From Berberis thunbergii (lineage: Eukaryota; Streptophyta; Magnoliopsida; Ranunculales; Berberidaceae): a stretch of DNA of 64,000 nt. The notes beneath the pieces are model-generated. The model made no database searches and was not told where the DNA came from. It saw only the letters and a list, made by a program, of their open reading frames with translations. Location of the stretch: positions 124,001 through 188,000 of the forward strand of contig QNQO01000592.1 in assembly GCA_003290165.1 (NCBI GenBank), read 5' to 3'. Shown here piece by piece: positions 12,102-27,100 of this stretch. A program made the translations under genes and the position numbers. Position 1 is the first letter of the stretch, and every line of letters begins with the position of its first letter.

Positions 12102-15100
12102 ACTCAGTGTCGCTGCTTCTAGCTCACAAGGTAAGTCAAAAACCCAATTATTTATTTATTTTTTGTCTCTGAGGCATTTGTTCAAACACCTTAGCTGCTA
12201 CTCTTTATTTGCAAAATTATCACCTTTTGAGAAGTAGAAAATGCATTGTTATCGCATCTTTAGTGCCTTCAATTAAGGTGTTAGTGCAAGTTGAAAGGGT
12301 ATGTTTGGATGTTTTCGCTTTCTGCTTGGGATTTTCAGATTGATGCAGTCACGCAAGTATGATGATAAGTCGTTGTTTTTCTATAACTTTGGTCCAACTT
12401 GTATGAAATCGATGTTGCCAAGGGTCAGAGAAGATTGGAGTATGCCTGATCATGTGAGTTTGACTGTCTGAGATGTGTATTCATTGCCCTCCTTCTCGGT
12501 CAAGTGGGAGATATATCAAAATTATATTAGAAATAATTGATTATTTAGTTTCGGTTGTAGCAGTTAGCATTATTATTGGTTTTATGAAAATATACCATTG
12601 GTTTGGTTTTGTGTAGAGATGAAACCATTATATATTTGTTAAGGGTGTGTTTGATTATTTTTTTTTCCATGGAAAACCATGAAAATAGTTGAGATGAGAG
12701 CAAGTGAGAAGTTTTCATCTAATGATGACGAAGATAACCACGTTTCTTGAGCTTTTTCTTGGAAAAATTTTCTTAGGTCCTTCAAAGTGTTTTTCCATGA
12801 TTTTAAGAGAAGATAGGTGGCGGTCATAATTTCATGCTCACTCCCATCCCTTCAATCTTTTCTTCCATGATCTCTTCACCAATTTAAGTTTTTCATGGAA
12901 AACAAAAATCAAACACACCCTAAGAATGAATGCCATGTTAAACTATCTCTATTTCATAACTTAAAATGTGAATGAATCATCATAGATTGGTTAAGAGTGA
13001 ATGCCATGTTAACTTATATCTATCTCATAATGTAAAAGATATCGCCTGCAGTTACATCCAAACCAAGTAGATTGGAGATGGAGTTTTATGGGACGGTTGG
13101 TCACTTAACAGGTTTTGCGAGCCTAATAATGACAATTGAATCTGCGCAAAGTATATGCCGTTAAGGTGCCTTACGCCTTCTACCGCTCACCAGTTAGGAA
13201 AATCAATGCATATTGCATCAGGACCTACCCTAATCAAGAATATAGGACCGGGGTGGTGTGGCCAATTCAGAGTTTCACAAAAAGGTCAGAAATGGTCTAT
13301 AGACACCTTGTACTCCAATTGTGGTTATAAAAAATCTGAAGTTGTACCTTGGACTAATTTTCACCAGGTATTAACGTTTATTTGCTTGTCATTGGTATTT
13401 CACATGCTCTTATCTTGATTCTGTCTTAATTTGAATTAGTATTCTTGCTGCCTATGTTACATTGACCTTTTGTGAGCTTGATGTTTTCTGAATGCTTATG
13501 CTGTAATGTGAAGTGGAGTGTCTAAAGGTTAAATAGATGCACTGAATTCAGTTAGATTTCATTTTTCATTTTTTTGGGCCTGAGACTGGTCTCGCTGTAG
13601 ACCATTATCCATGTTTATGATATCTTATTTTTACTACAATTCTTCAATGAGATTGTGATATATTTCATTTATGCCCTGGAGTAGTGTGGTGATACAATGA
13701 TACACACGTTCTCTATCTTTTACAGAACAGAAAAATGATGCTGAAGCGTATGAAGAAAGATATGATGTCATTGTAGTTGGAGGAGGTCATGCAGGTTGTG
13801 AAGCTGCTCTGTCATCTGCCCGTCTGGGTGCAAAGACTCTTCTTTTAACATTAAATATTGATCGGATCGCATGGCAGGTTAAGGCTTTGAGTTCTAGTTA
13901 ATGAGATTTTGATTGAAAGTCCTACTTCATCTTTTATTTCAACAATACATAAATGTATGTGAATGATTTTTTGTACAAGAAGCCATTTCTCTATCAACTG
14001 ATCTTTAAGTGAATTTATCACTGGTTGATATGCACTTCAGAGGTATTCTAAAAGTATCTTGGGCGAATTCAATTTTTAATAAAATATTAGGACTACATTT
14101 TTTAACTCAGTGAATGATAGGTGCCATGTGGCACATGGCCTTAAAAGTGTTTATTTTTCATTAAAGGTATTCAAAAAGCTGCAACTATTTGCTTACACGT
14201 GACACTTTTATGAATATATGATGTATACTAAAATTGATTCTCATTATTTTAAGTAATTTCTTAAATCAATTAAAAATAGATTCGTAAAATATTGAACAAT
14301 TAATGAACAAAATAAAATCAATATGAGCAACACAGGTGCAATTAGTTGTATTTGCATCAAAACAAATAATTGATGAGATATCCTGCTTACTTCACAAAGT
14401 TACGGCTTAAACTCGAAACTTATTCTTGTCAGTTTCAAGTCTCAACAACACTATTAAAAAAAAAATAGAGGAGGAAAAAGCTGTTGAATTACTACAATTG
14501 GATGATATTCTCTCAATTTTACTCTTCACATCAAATTTCCTTATTTCTTTTGTATGCTATTATATATTGACAGTTTATCTAGTTACTGTTGGACAACTAG
14601 TATTTTTAAATTATATAAATTAGCGATTCTGGATGGAAATAGTTTTACAATCTGTCAATATGCCACTCGTCAAAGTTGATTTGGCATTGATATTCACAAA
14701 GCTCATTTCTATAGTATGGTGGGTAAATCATCATAACAAAACCAACTTTTAATACCACCCGAGTCAGGCTTTCTGAAACGATTAAAAATGATTGTGAGTG
14801 TTGTATCAAAGTCTTGAACAATTATCAAATGCTAACGATTAGTTGCTTTATGATGTACAGCCTTGTAATCCTGCAGTGGGTGGACCTGCAAAGTCACAGT
14901 TAGTACATGAAGTAGATGCACTTGGTGGGGAAATCGGCAAAATTGCAGACAAGTAGTATTCTAAAACCACTATCTTTTTTTCTTTTACTGTGCTGTGTGA
15001 TTTGACACAATTTAATTGCATGTTATGGTTTTTTTTTTCATTTTCTATGAAATTTTGGGTTTTTTATTTTATTTTTATAAATATCTTACAATACACGATA

Positions 15101-18100
15101 ATGCATGTATCTTAAATTTGGGTTTCCGATATACATACGAGACACTTTTGATAACTATGGTGTCAACTAGGGGAGGAGCCCACATACAAGACATGGGGGG
15201 CAGTTGTTGGCCCTAAAATTTTCAAACTCAGATTTTTCTACTGTGAATAGTAGTCAAATTTAACTATTTGCCCCCTAGAATTCTACCCCCCCCCCCTGTG
15301 AGCATCCTGGCTCTGCCACTCGTCAACCATGTATAACAAAGACAATGAGCAGAAAGTTTTAGGCAAAAGATTATAAAGAAAAAGAGTGCGGGTAGGGAAA
15401 GAAAGAAAACAAAGGAAATGAGCATAATCTTACAAGAAAAGTTTCTGAAACGGATCTCACACACTGACTCTCTTGCCTATTAAAAATCTTAATGTATGAC
15501 ATTAAACCAACACAAAAGATTATGGTATACCTTGAGTTCATAGTTTTGAGAATTTTAAATATATTGATTTAGGGATGATGTAAGTATTACAGTTCTATAA
15601 TGCTTATACTTGTAATATCAGTTCAGTTGTAAGTTAATCTTTGGGTCTCTGGGAGCTCCTCATTAGAGATCCTTGTTTAATGAATTAAAATTTGCTTGTG
15701 TCAATCATAAAAAGAAAAGAAAAAAAGAAGAAAAAAGAAAGGAAGAGGCTATTGTTCTTTACAAAGAAAAATGCTAAAAATACAGTTTTCATTGTTTACA
15801 GTTTGGGGCCAAAATTTTTGGTCTATTTCAGTTTAGATCATAAGCTTTATACTGATTACATATTGGGGCCCAAATTTTGACCAAGATGCAACTGTGTTGA
15901 CCCAAATGAGAAGGTTACAGTTTTTGTAAAGACAAAATTGTCCGTATGAAAGAATATGTGACTGTGTCCTGTAATTCTAAAAAAAGAAAAACATATATAC
16001 TTCTTTTTTAACCTTGAGGTCCATTTTCAAAGTAACCTTCAGATATTCTAGAGATTTATACTTGGATTTTCATTCTATGTTTTTATTTTTAATTTTATTA
16101 TCTAAAATATGAACTGCTGGATTTAAAAAAAAAAAATTATATTGTATTTTGAATTTTTTAGAGAGTATTTTTTTGAATTATATATTATAAACTTGGTGCG
16201 CCAATCGATAATAGCCCAAAAATTATGCCCTCGAAGTGTAAATAGCCCTACATTTTTTACTTGTCGGGATTGATGCTCCCTTGGAATATCGCTAGTTTCA
16301 GTTGACAACATGACCCCTCAAAATGCTTAGTAACCTCTAAAATTTCAAGGATAAGTCTTTAAGGATTGCATTCTTTGAAGATTATCTTATTTCTTGATTC
16401 CATATGAACCATGTATTGCCCGTGCAGTTGGCACTACACATAATTTTCACTATTTTCCTCGTGCCTATTCTCATACCATGTTTCTCGAGGATTTTATCGT
16501 GCATCAACTTTGCATGTATGTTCAACATGTAACTAAGCATTCTTTTAAACACATGAGAAATACTCATCAATTAAAATGTGGATTAAAAGATTGAAAACAC
16601 AACAAAGCAAAGACATGGGATCCAAGACCAATACCTACAAAAACAAATAGACCCAAATTATGAATGAACTATTGTGATTTTTTAAAAGCTAAATCCTCAA
16701 CAAACACGATATTTTTCTCATCAAAATTCAAAAGAATAGAAAAATGAAAATTAGTAACACTACACCTAAAATAAAACTCCGAATTTATGTTAAAGTGGTT
16801 GATCACCATTTTTATTTAAAGCATCTCATCAAAGACTTTGTTTGCATAAAATAGAAAAAAAAATTTGTAGCTTGGCTTCACATGTCTAGAACCCCAATTG
16901 AAACCTCCAAAACAAATTTGATCCTAATCGAGATACACTCATTAAATCAGATCAAAAGAGCCAAAACACATCAAAAAATTGAATATTGAACAAACTATGT
17001 AAAATCAGAAAACAAACCAAACTACACAAATCAAACAAAAAAGGTATTAAGTCCATTTAAACATCAAGATATTCAGTACAAAACAAACAGTCTGATGGAC
17101 CACACCATATTCGAAATTCAAGGACTCAGAGTGTCGTTGATTGATTATGATTAAATTCGCAATAAGAGGGAGATAATGGGAAGATAGAAGAGAGATGAAG
17201 AAGCCCTAAGCCATGGATGTGCTCACCTGTTTACAAATCCCTAATACCCAATTGAAACCTATTCTGATGAAGCGAGAGAGACATGTTGAAGCCTTAAGCG
17301 ATGGACGCGATAGTGAGGGTCCAAGCTTGAAGAGTTGAGAGGGGAAGATCGAAAGTTGGAGATGCAATTTTGGAATCGTGAGAAACTTTGTGAGATGAGT
17401 GACCGAGAGATGAGAATGATTGAGAGGCAGAGTCGGGGAGACAAAGATGTGTAACTTATTAGAGAATTCTAATCTAAGCCCTCCATATGGGGCTTTTGGA
17501 TATCTCATTGAGATCTCAGTCGTGAACTAAGTTGCATATAGGGATGGCAACAGGGTGGATTTGGGCAAATTCATTCCCGTCCTACTGGTGATTGCGGATC
17601 CCCGAATATCCGTTTATACTAACTTTTGAAAATCATCCCCACTCCGATTGGATTGCGGATATCCGCCTCGCCTCGTATATCCCAAAAAAAATTGAATTGT
17701 AAGGAAGAAAATCAACATAAACCACCAAAAAATTGAAGTAAAAGGGTATCTGTTAATCTTCTTCATGGAAGGAAAGGGGTGCCCCAAAGGAGGCAAACCC
17801 TCAGTTTCACCATACTATGAAAGTGAGTAGAGGCTTACTTCTGACTACAAGTCAGCTTACTAGAGGGAATTCAGGAGTGCATGCACTCATCTTTAAGAAA
17901 CTGAATCTCGAATGATTGAGATTCGAAGAAGAGCAGCAACCAAAGAAAGGGGATTTTCTCGTCCAACTTATGGGAATTCGACAAGCCAAAGGGTGTTCCC
18001 AACATAGATAGCAAATTGAGAAGTGTTGACTGTTGAGTGTGGCGGTTTGGTATTGTACCGTAGTAGCAGAGAAAAAAGAGAGGCTCTGACGGTGATTGTC

Positions 18101-21100
18101 ACAACTCACAATGTGTGTTTTGGAGTCAAATCACACATTGAAAAAGTGATGGAATTTTTTTTTGTTAAATGATAGAGCAACGCTTAATGAATTCATGTGC
18201 GGCACAGTGAAAAAGTCGCATCATGGGTGGGTGGAGTCACATGGAAGTTAAATTATTATTTAAACTAGTTGGTGGGGCGGATATGGTTAAATCTGTATCC
18301 GCTCCGAATTTGTGATCTGTGCTATTAATGCTGCCTAAAATCGGCCAAAAAAGGTATGTGGGGCTGGACCGAATCGCACAGGGTTGACTCGGCCGGCTTT
18401 AAACGAAACCAGTAAAAGCGAGCAAAATCGGCCAAAAGCGGTCAAAAAAGATAAAAAACGGTAAAAAGCAGTCCAGGTAACTATAGGTGTTCCAACCTGC
18501 AAAATTAAATTCATTTGATTAATTAGTAAAATAATATATGACTATGATTACATATTTACACCCTTTTGATTAATTATTTATTTTGTAATCTATGACTATG
18601 ATTAAATTTTAAAAATATATACTTTGAAAAAATTGTCCGCATAATTCCGCGTAGTCCCGCATAATTATGAAAAATCGTAATGCGGTCCTGACCGCTTTGC
18701 GACCGCTTTCCGCATTAACTACATAGTTTGTGATGGATATAATTTGGATCCCCTGAATCTGCCCCAAAATCCGTTAAAGTAAATCCAAATCCGCCCCAAC
18801 GGTTTGGGTGGAGCGGATATCTGTGAAAATCCGCCCCACTACCATCCCTAGTTGTATAAACATATCTTCTTTTGAAAGTGCCAGTCCCATTTGATTAGGT
18901 GGATAGATAAAGGTGTCAATACCGTTATCACATTCCATATGTCATCGATTTAAGAATTTAGAACATCTAATATTGTTTGAGGAAAAATCCAAGAGCACCA
19001 AAAAGGATAGAAGAAATTGTGCCAAATGTCCTGGCATAGTTACAACATTAAGACAAATTACTAACTTTGAAGCGCGCTATAAGACTCACTTCGTTTAACA
19101 TTATAATCAATCTTCTGAAACCCTTTAAAAAGGAATGGGTAAAACTGGAGATAAAGGATTGCCTTCCTATGTGTCCCCCAAATTTGAAGAATTTGGATGT
19201 AGCTCCTTTTTTAATTGACTTCATCCAAGTATCAACCGTCCACCTGTTTCAATCTTCCAACACATGTATTTAAACACATGCAACATGCTTTTATTATTGC
19301 TCTCATTATTATATGATATGAGTGGGGGGTTTATTAGTAGGTAAAATTATGAAAACTTGTCTATATTATGCATAAAATGTTACTCCTCGTTATTGAATGG
19401 TTCATTAAACTGTGATTTGGAATCACATATAGTTGTTTTACACAAATTTTTTCACTAAAACTCTCCTATATTTCTTTTTTGGGTTATTTCCTTTTGACCC
19501 CCACTAGTTATATCTATTCCTTGTTGGCCCCAAAGCTTTTTCTAATCCTGTCTAACCCCATGACCGTGAGGTCAATGCCATAGACCATCCTTTTTCACCC
19601 AATAATTTCCAAATGGCCAAACTACCCTTCATTTAATAGGTATAAATTAATGAGGGCCAAAAGGAAAATAACCTTTTTTTTTTTGTGCATATTGGTGGTT
19701 TAGATGCTAGCACTGACTGTCTCCAACATTTTTTTATAGGTGCTATCTGCAAAAACGTGTTCTTAACCTCTCAAGAGGTCCTGCTGTTCATGCACTACGT
19801 GCCCAAACTGATAAGAGGGAATATGCCATGGAGATGAAAAAAGTTGTGGAAAGGCAGAGTATTTGCTTGATTGTTCCTTTTTCTTTATGCAGTTCTATAA
19901 ATTGCTTCCGTGAATATACCTCACGAAATACTTTTGATGAACTTGAAAATTTTCAATCACATTTAGCAACTGGACTCATGAGATGCCTTAGGTGCGATGG
20001 AGTAATTTTGTAGTTGAAAAACAATCACTCATGACAAAATATTCTTCATTTATAGATGTTTATGAGGTTGTATTCTTCACTGATGAAATGACTCACTACC
20101 ATTATGTAGAACCTAAGAATGAGCTCACTTGAAACTCCCAAATGGAACTTGAATACAACTTGAGAATTCCACTTAACTTGGGAAGTCAATTAAATTCAAT
20201 TTGTCAATCTCAAGAAGCTCAATATGACTCATTTAGTGAATCCACTCTAATCATGCTTGGTGATTTAAAGTCAAGATACCATGTTCTAGGTATCTAGGCA
20301 ATATCACTCAAACTAGACAATGAGATTCAAACACAAGTGTTGGAACTTATTGCAAGTTCAAATCATCTATATAACAATTTAAAATAGAGTCAGTACAAAA
20401 TATACAAATACAGTTAGGTCGCACAACTGTTCTATGATAACCTATTCCCATATAATCTAAACATGAATAGAAAAGGGAGTTGGCGAGTTACATAGGAAAT
20501 TGACGAATGCTAAAGGGAAAACCCACAAGTGGTGCCTTTGCAACTTGCAATAACCAAAGCAACTGGCCGACTCACTAGATGGAAATAAAACGATATGAGT
20601 TGCAATTAATTATTACCCACTCCTAGCCGACTCTCACCTATGTGCCCCAAGCTTCTAACTCCACTCCTGCTGATCTCTAAGGAGTCATCCTGATCATGTT
20701 GCCCTTGAATATATACTCTCGAATGTATGGAGAAGATGAGTAGAGTTCTTGAGAAAACAAATAAAAGTAAGTAGACCCTGACAAGACACCACAGCACTGG
20801 ACAGCAAAAATGCTTCCCTACATATCACCCTCCCTAACAAAAGCTTGTTGGAACCCTGCCTCCAAGCTAGCATTTCTCTCGTCCTCTGGATCAAAACCAA
20901 GGATCTCCGAGAGAGAGTAAACCATGTCGTCCTGGTGACAGTCCGTCGTGCAGTCTCTCAGCATATTGTCTTACATTGTGACATCTGTGTTCATCCCTAC
21001 CTCCCTTTGCATTTTGACCTCGGATCTGCCTTCCTCACTTATCTACCAAGCAAGAAATCAAACCTTGTTTCCCGCCCAAGCTCAGTCAACGATTCTTGGC

Positions 21101-24100
21101 TCTAACTAGCATTTTCGTTGGGCCTCATAAGGTTCCAATGGTTCTCAGGCCTTACCCTTAGATTTACCACAATTCTTCTCATTGGCCCTATTCTTAGATT
21201 GGGCCTTGGAGTCTTAGGACAATACTAAGATGCAAAACCTTGGAATTTCCACACAGCTTTCTTAATCCTTAGATGTACATGCCATTGGTTGCTCTGTGGA
21301 GAGAGTGAGGAAACAGTGGATCAACTTCTAGTTAACTGTAAGTTTTCTAAAACTATCTGTGCGAAGTTCTTGATGGAATTCAGAATATCCAAACCTATTG
21401 GGGGTATAGTTCAATCATGGCTAGTGGAGTGGAAGTAAGATAACCTATAGAGGTTGCGTCATTGGATCAGGTATATAGAGGCTTTCAATTTGTCACTTGA
21501 GCCATCTGGAAGGAGAGAAATAGGTGATTTTTTAATGGGAAGTAACTCACAGTTGAAGACTTGTTTCTCTTTATCAAGGAAGACATATGGAAATGGGGAT
21601 AAGCTTTAAAGATTCTCAAAAACGTACCTTGAAATCTTTTATGCTTGGGAAAGAATTGTTCAACTGTAATTTTGTTATGTTGATCTTGTTTTCCGTCGTC
21701 TGCCTCTCACTCACCTTGTACTTCTTTCTCTTCAATGAAATTGACTTTTGGTTAACAAAATAAAAAATAAAAAATGGTGCTTAGATAAAGTACTAGAGCC
21801 AAACATGGTATTGATGTATAAGATTATTGGGTTCAATTGTTCATTTCCATCTCAGAAGGTTTGGAATTCAGGAAATGAGTTAGGGTGCTATTTGCTAAAC
21901 AATTATCCATGTTGGTATTCAGTATTTTTCATTTTAGGTCCATTCACTCTCAACTAGATAAGATCAATTAACTTCTGTTGAGTGCTATTAGAGCATCCGT
22001 TATTTCAGGATGCCATGGAGGTACATGCCTTTGGGTTCGTATAACTGGGACTCATATTGTAAAGATGTACTCTTTTGTTGTATTGGTTTGGGAAGGGTGT
22101 GGTGACTTCCTCTGTCATTGTTTTGCTCCTTTTCTTGTAAAATGCTTCTTGTTATACAATGGTCAAGCAACTTTTAATTAGTGTGTTTTTGTCATCATTT
22201 TCAGCACTCCAAATCTTTCTATTAGAGAGGCTATGGTGACTGATCTTATACTGGGAAAGAATGACAATGTGGAAGGTGTTCGGACATTCTTTGGAATGAA
22301 TTTTTATGCTCCTTCTGTTGTTCTCACAACTGGCACTTTTATGAGTGGTAAAATATGGGTTGGGCGGGCATCTATGCCTGCGGGACGGGCTGGTGAGTCA
22401 GCTTCTCATGGCCTCACTGAAAACTTGCAAAGCCTTGGATTTGAAACTAACCGGCTGAAAACTGGAACTCCTGCACGTGTTGACTCACGTACTGTTGATT
22501 ATTCTGGACTGGAAGCCCAACAAGGAGACGAAGAGGTTCATTATACTTGGTTCTTAAGACTTAATTTGCATAATTTGTCCCTGGTTCCTAGATTGTGTTA
22601 TTCTTTGCAATGAGCATGAGATATAATATCACTCGTTATTATCTGCATGATATAATATAACTCAATATCACTGCTTGTTCTTTCACAAACAATTGGCAGT
22701 TATGTGGGTCAATACTAGGAAATATGAAGCAGTAGGGTCCATTAGTTAGTGGATGGTTTGAACTATTTGTTAACCGCTCGTGATGGTATTACTGCATGGT
22801 AAAGTTGTATTCTTAATGCAGCTGCTTTTGAACAGGTTGGCTGGTTCAGTTTTGATCCCGCTTTCCACATTGAAAGGGAACAGATGTGCTGTTATTTGAC
22901 TCGTACCACAGAAGCAACACATCAACTTATTAGAGAGAACTTGCACGAGACTCCAACTTATGGAGGGTGGGTTGAAGCCAAAGGCCCTAGATACTGCCCT
23001 TCTATTGAAGATAAGGTATAGTACTTGATGTAAATTCTGGTTGATTCTGCTTTTAGGATGCCTCGTTCCTAATTTCTTTATGATCCAAGTTTAAAATCAT
23101 TTAATGGCTAGAAAACCATGTCCTACAAATCAATATTTCATGCTTATTGTATATGTAAACAAATTGTAGTATAAAGCAAAATTGTTCACTAATGCAAATG
23201 TCTGAAGACATGGTTTATTGCATAGTTTATTACATGAGAATACAGGACTATTTAGCTAGTTCATGGAGTATAAAGTACAGTACTACGTTTCCCTTGCTTA
23301 ACTTTTATAGATGATTATAGGGTGGTATAGAATTGTGGTAGGATGTGTATCAAAGGTGTCAGATGCATGAAATCAAAATGGAACTTTTAGTCTGTTGTTT
23401 CTCTAGGGAGCATATCAGGGTGTCATATACCTTTTATTCTATGTGCCTGTCTGTCATGATTTATCATATGATCTTACCTGTTTTACTGTGATACTGGATT
23501 TCCACCTTTCTGTTTCTATTAATGTAGGCATGTGCTTATTTATTGGGAAAGGAGAGATATCCCTATTAGCTTTTTCATCACAATTTTCTATGTTGAGATA
23601 TTAATTGGGATATGTCCTTACTACGTTACATATTTACGTGTGCAAGTGGAAGATCCGCTGAGATAACTTGATTTTTGTTCCAGATAGTAAGATTTCAAGA
23701 TAAAAACTCTCATCAAATTTTCCTTGAGCCAGAGGGTCGAACCGTCCCAGAGTTGTATGTTCAGGTAAGCTTCCTACCCCGCTGCTGGCAAGAATTATTT
23801 CCATATTGCAGTAAACATAATATTCAGCTATAAATTGCTATTGCTGACTGCCAGTATTTGAAATAAAGTTGACTGAATTTTATGCTCATCATTAGCCAAG
23901 ATTGGTTACTATATCTCTCAATCTTGGTCAATAAAAAATTGAAAAACACAATAGAAAAACAAAAGTTAAAAGTTTCAACGTATACATATAAGCATTCTGC
24001 AACAAGTTGCTTGTTTTTTCTAGGTGTTTATGAAGTCGTGCTTGGATTCAGCATCCCTTCAACTTTCATCATCTGCAGGATTGTCCCTGAGATTTTTAAG

Positions 24101-27100
24101 GGCCTGGTGCTATGACTAGTAGTAGGGGTCCTTTTGACATACAAGGGAACTAAATAGCTTTTGGGGTGATATTATACATTTGCGATTTTTATACCTCTAT
24201 ATATATGAAGACTTGAACCAATGACCTTTTTCAAAACTCAAAAAGGGTAAAATGTTAATAATTGGAGCAATAGATTTTTTGAAGAGCTAATGGATAATAG
24301 CTCAACTGGTAGACTTGTTGTGGATGGTATCACAAGTCTGGGGTTCGAACCTTGCTAGAGGTGTTAAAATTTTTGGGATCCAATAAAAACCTTGTTCACC
24401 CCATTGTAGTTAAGGAGTTGAGGCGAGGCGGATGGGCCTAAAAACGAGTGAGGCAAGGCAGACTCAACATTTTTTAAAGATTTGTTTTTATAATAAATTG
24501 AAATATATCAGCACAATAATATACATCATCATTTTGATAAGTATCATAAGCAAATATGTACAAAAAGTGACAACTACCTAGAATCGAAATGGAAATATAA
24601 TAAAGTTGTATAGCATGGCAAAAAATGCACTACATAAGTGTCAAGTGACTTGCAAACATCCGCTAAATTATTAAAAATTAATAATCTTGAAAGAATAGAA
24701 ACTTGAGAATATTGAGCATTTGTTAGAAGAAATTGTTGGAATGGTTGTAAAAATCTACAAGTAAGATCACTATTGGTATTCCGAAAGCATAAAAATCATT
24801 GAACTATGCTATGAAAATCAAGATTGATGTTGATCACAGAATGATCATAATATGTTTTCTTCAAAAAATAAAAATGTGACAAATTTATCAGAACTTAAAA
24901 ACGTTTTTATCATATTTATCAAATATTATACCAAGAAACATAAAACTCTATTATAAAGTGGGTTGCAACCTATTTTTTTTACTGCAAATGGGTTGTAATT
25001 GGGTTTGCTGCAACCATTTTTAGGCTAAGGTGGCTGAGGCGGTCCAAGGTGGACGCCTCATTTCACTACACCGCATTGCCTCACTTTGAGGCGGAATTTT
25101 GTAAAAAGGCCTTCGGCGCTCCGAGGTGGTCGCCTTCACTATATTGGTTCACCCTTTTAAAAAAAAACGAATTTTACAGTTAAAATGTTAAACATTCATA
25201 CTAATGTAAATAAATAATCATAAATAAATAGATAAATAAAATAAAAGGTTGGGCCTTTCCGATTCTGGAGACTTGCACAGTTGTACCACTTGCACTGCCT
25301 CAAGGCTGCCTGGGTGGGCTGGACAGGTTGAAGGTTTGCCCATGACCAACCCAATCTTTGTTCACTTTGCTGATGTCAATCAGGATTTGACACATGTTAC
25401 CCATGACCAACCTGTCCCTAGGGTCCTACTTTTTAGGTTGCTGAAATGCTTGAAATGATTGGACTGGTCAACTAGGTTTATCGGGTTGGTCATCCAATTC
25501 CTTTGCCCATGATCAACCACATATATCTTGCCTATGACCAACCCATAGCCTAGGCTTTGTCCATGCTCCATCCAGCTCGAATTCCAAGTTGGATGAGTTC
25601 AACCTGCCCCAAGTTGCCGTCCTATTGCTATCACATATAAATCATATAAAGTTTGTAAATAAAAGCTAATTGGTATGTATTTTTTGTTTTTACTTTTAAT
25701 GTAAGGTTCACTGTCATCATTACAGAACTAAATGCTCCTAAAACAGGATTTGATCGCATCCACTCATAGACAATTGGTCAATCTACAATGTCATAAGGCC
25801 TACCCTGACTCCTTGCCGGTACCCAATGCATGAATACCAATTCTCTTCCTCTAATTGATCTGTTCCTTCCGCAGACTTACCAGCGATATCACTTAAAAGA
25901 ATGTTTGGCTCAGATTGTTACTCCGATGAGAGGTGCAAAAGACCTGCACTAGCGGTCCCTAAAGTCACTTCATATTTCCCAAAACCTTGGTCACACTAGC
26001 TCTCTTGGAGACCCATCCAATACTCATCGACTCTCACCAGTGGTTTGTGCTTTTTTCCTTTGAATCTGATCCTGAACAGTCTAGCAGCAATAAACATCTC
26101 TACTGCTTCCTTAGAGGCCCCCTCTGTATCATCTTCCCTTAAGCTCTCTCCTACTAACTTAGATCCCTAGTTAGTATAGTACTTTGTCCAAGTTCCAAGT
26201 TTATGGTATGTTGTAACTCGGCATTCTGCCATTATGCATCTTGTACTCTTATCATCTTCGGTTTAGCTCTTGGTCTAAAAAGACAATTAACCCATGCATT
26301 CCTGATACACTGCCATTTGTCAAATGAAGCTGTAAGGTATTGTCATCTTGTACATAGACAACTTAAACAATGGAAATGAAAACCAAGACTTCATCTTCTT
26401 TTTGTTACTGTAAAACGGTACCCAATAGCAAAGTCAAAGCAAGCAAATCAGTTGTTTTGATCTGAAACCAACTTTCATTTTTTTTGTACAAGGCAAGCTA
26501 GGGTTGAAGGACCCGACCCTATATATAAAAGAGGGGCATACATACCCACACCCTGCCGACAAACAACTAACAAAATCGAAGCTGAAAGTGCCTAATAAAA
26601 AAGCACCTAAAGGGACAAAATCAATTATAAAATAAAGACATCATAGCATTTTGATGTACCATTCTCTGGCTTTATCCTGATTAGTGATTCGAGTCATTTT
26701 CTGTCACACAGGAGTAGAAATCACAATGTCCCCATTGTTCAACTTGGCAAGGAAATCTGTGGCTTGGTTGGCCCGTCTCTATATTTGAGAGTACTTAAAT
26801 TGTATGAACATACCCTGTATAAACTCAACTGCCTTTCTTTAATGTATCAATGGTGTCCCAACTTGTCCAAGATGCCTTGACAATATTGTTGAGAATGTCA
26901 ACAACACCTTATGAGTCAGATTGGACCCATAACAACTCAATGTTGCATTGTTTGACCAGCTCCATGCCTTGAAGAATGCTATTCAACAATGTTCTGCTTG
27001 GCGGATCCCCTAGCAAACATCAACAACACTTGGCCTGTATTGTCTCTCATTAGATCACTATACCCTTTCTGCATAGAGTTCAATGCTCTATCACAATTCA

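Larger units (their letters stand above)
13878..19739 (+). other. MnmG introns 2 and 3 (non-coding apart from exon 3)
   Basis: Intron 2 (13878-14860) shows no recognisable element. Exon 3 is 14861-14952. Intron 3 (14953-19739) is AT-rich and contains the hAT-type element at 17531-18858 and the small inverted-repeat element at 19482-19673. 15690-16350 and 16400-17520 hold only short open frames without recognisable domains. A C-rich stretch at 15286-15297 lies in a piece that may be another transposon edge. Confidence 0.5.
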
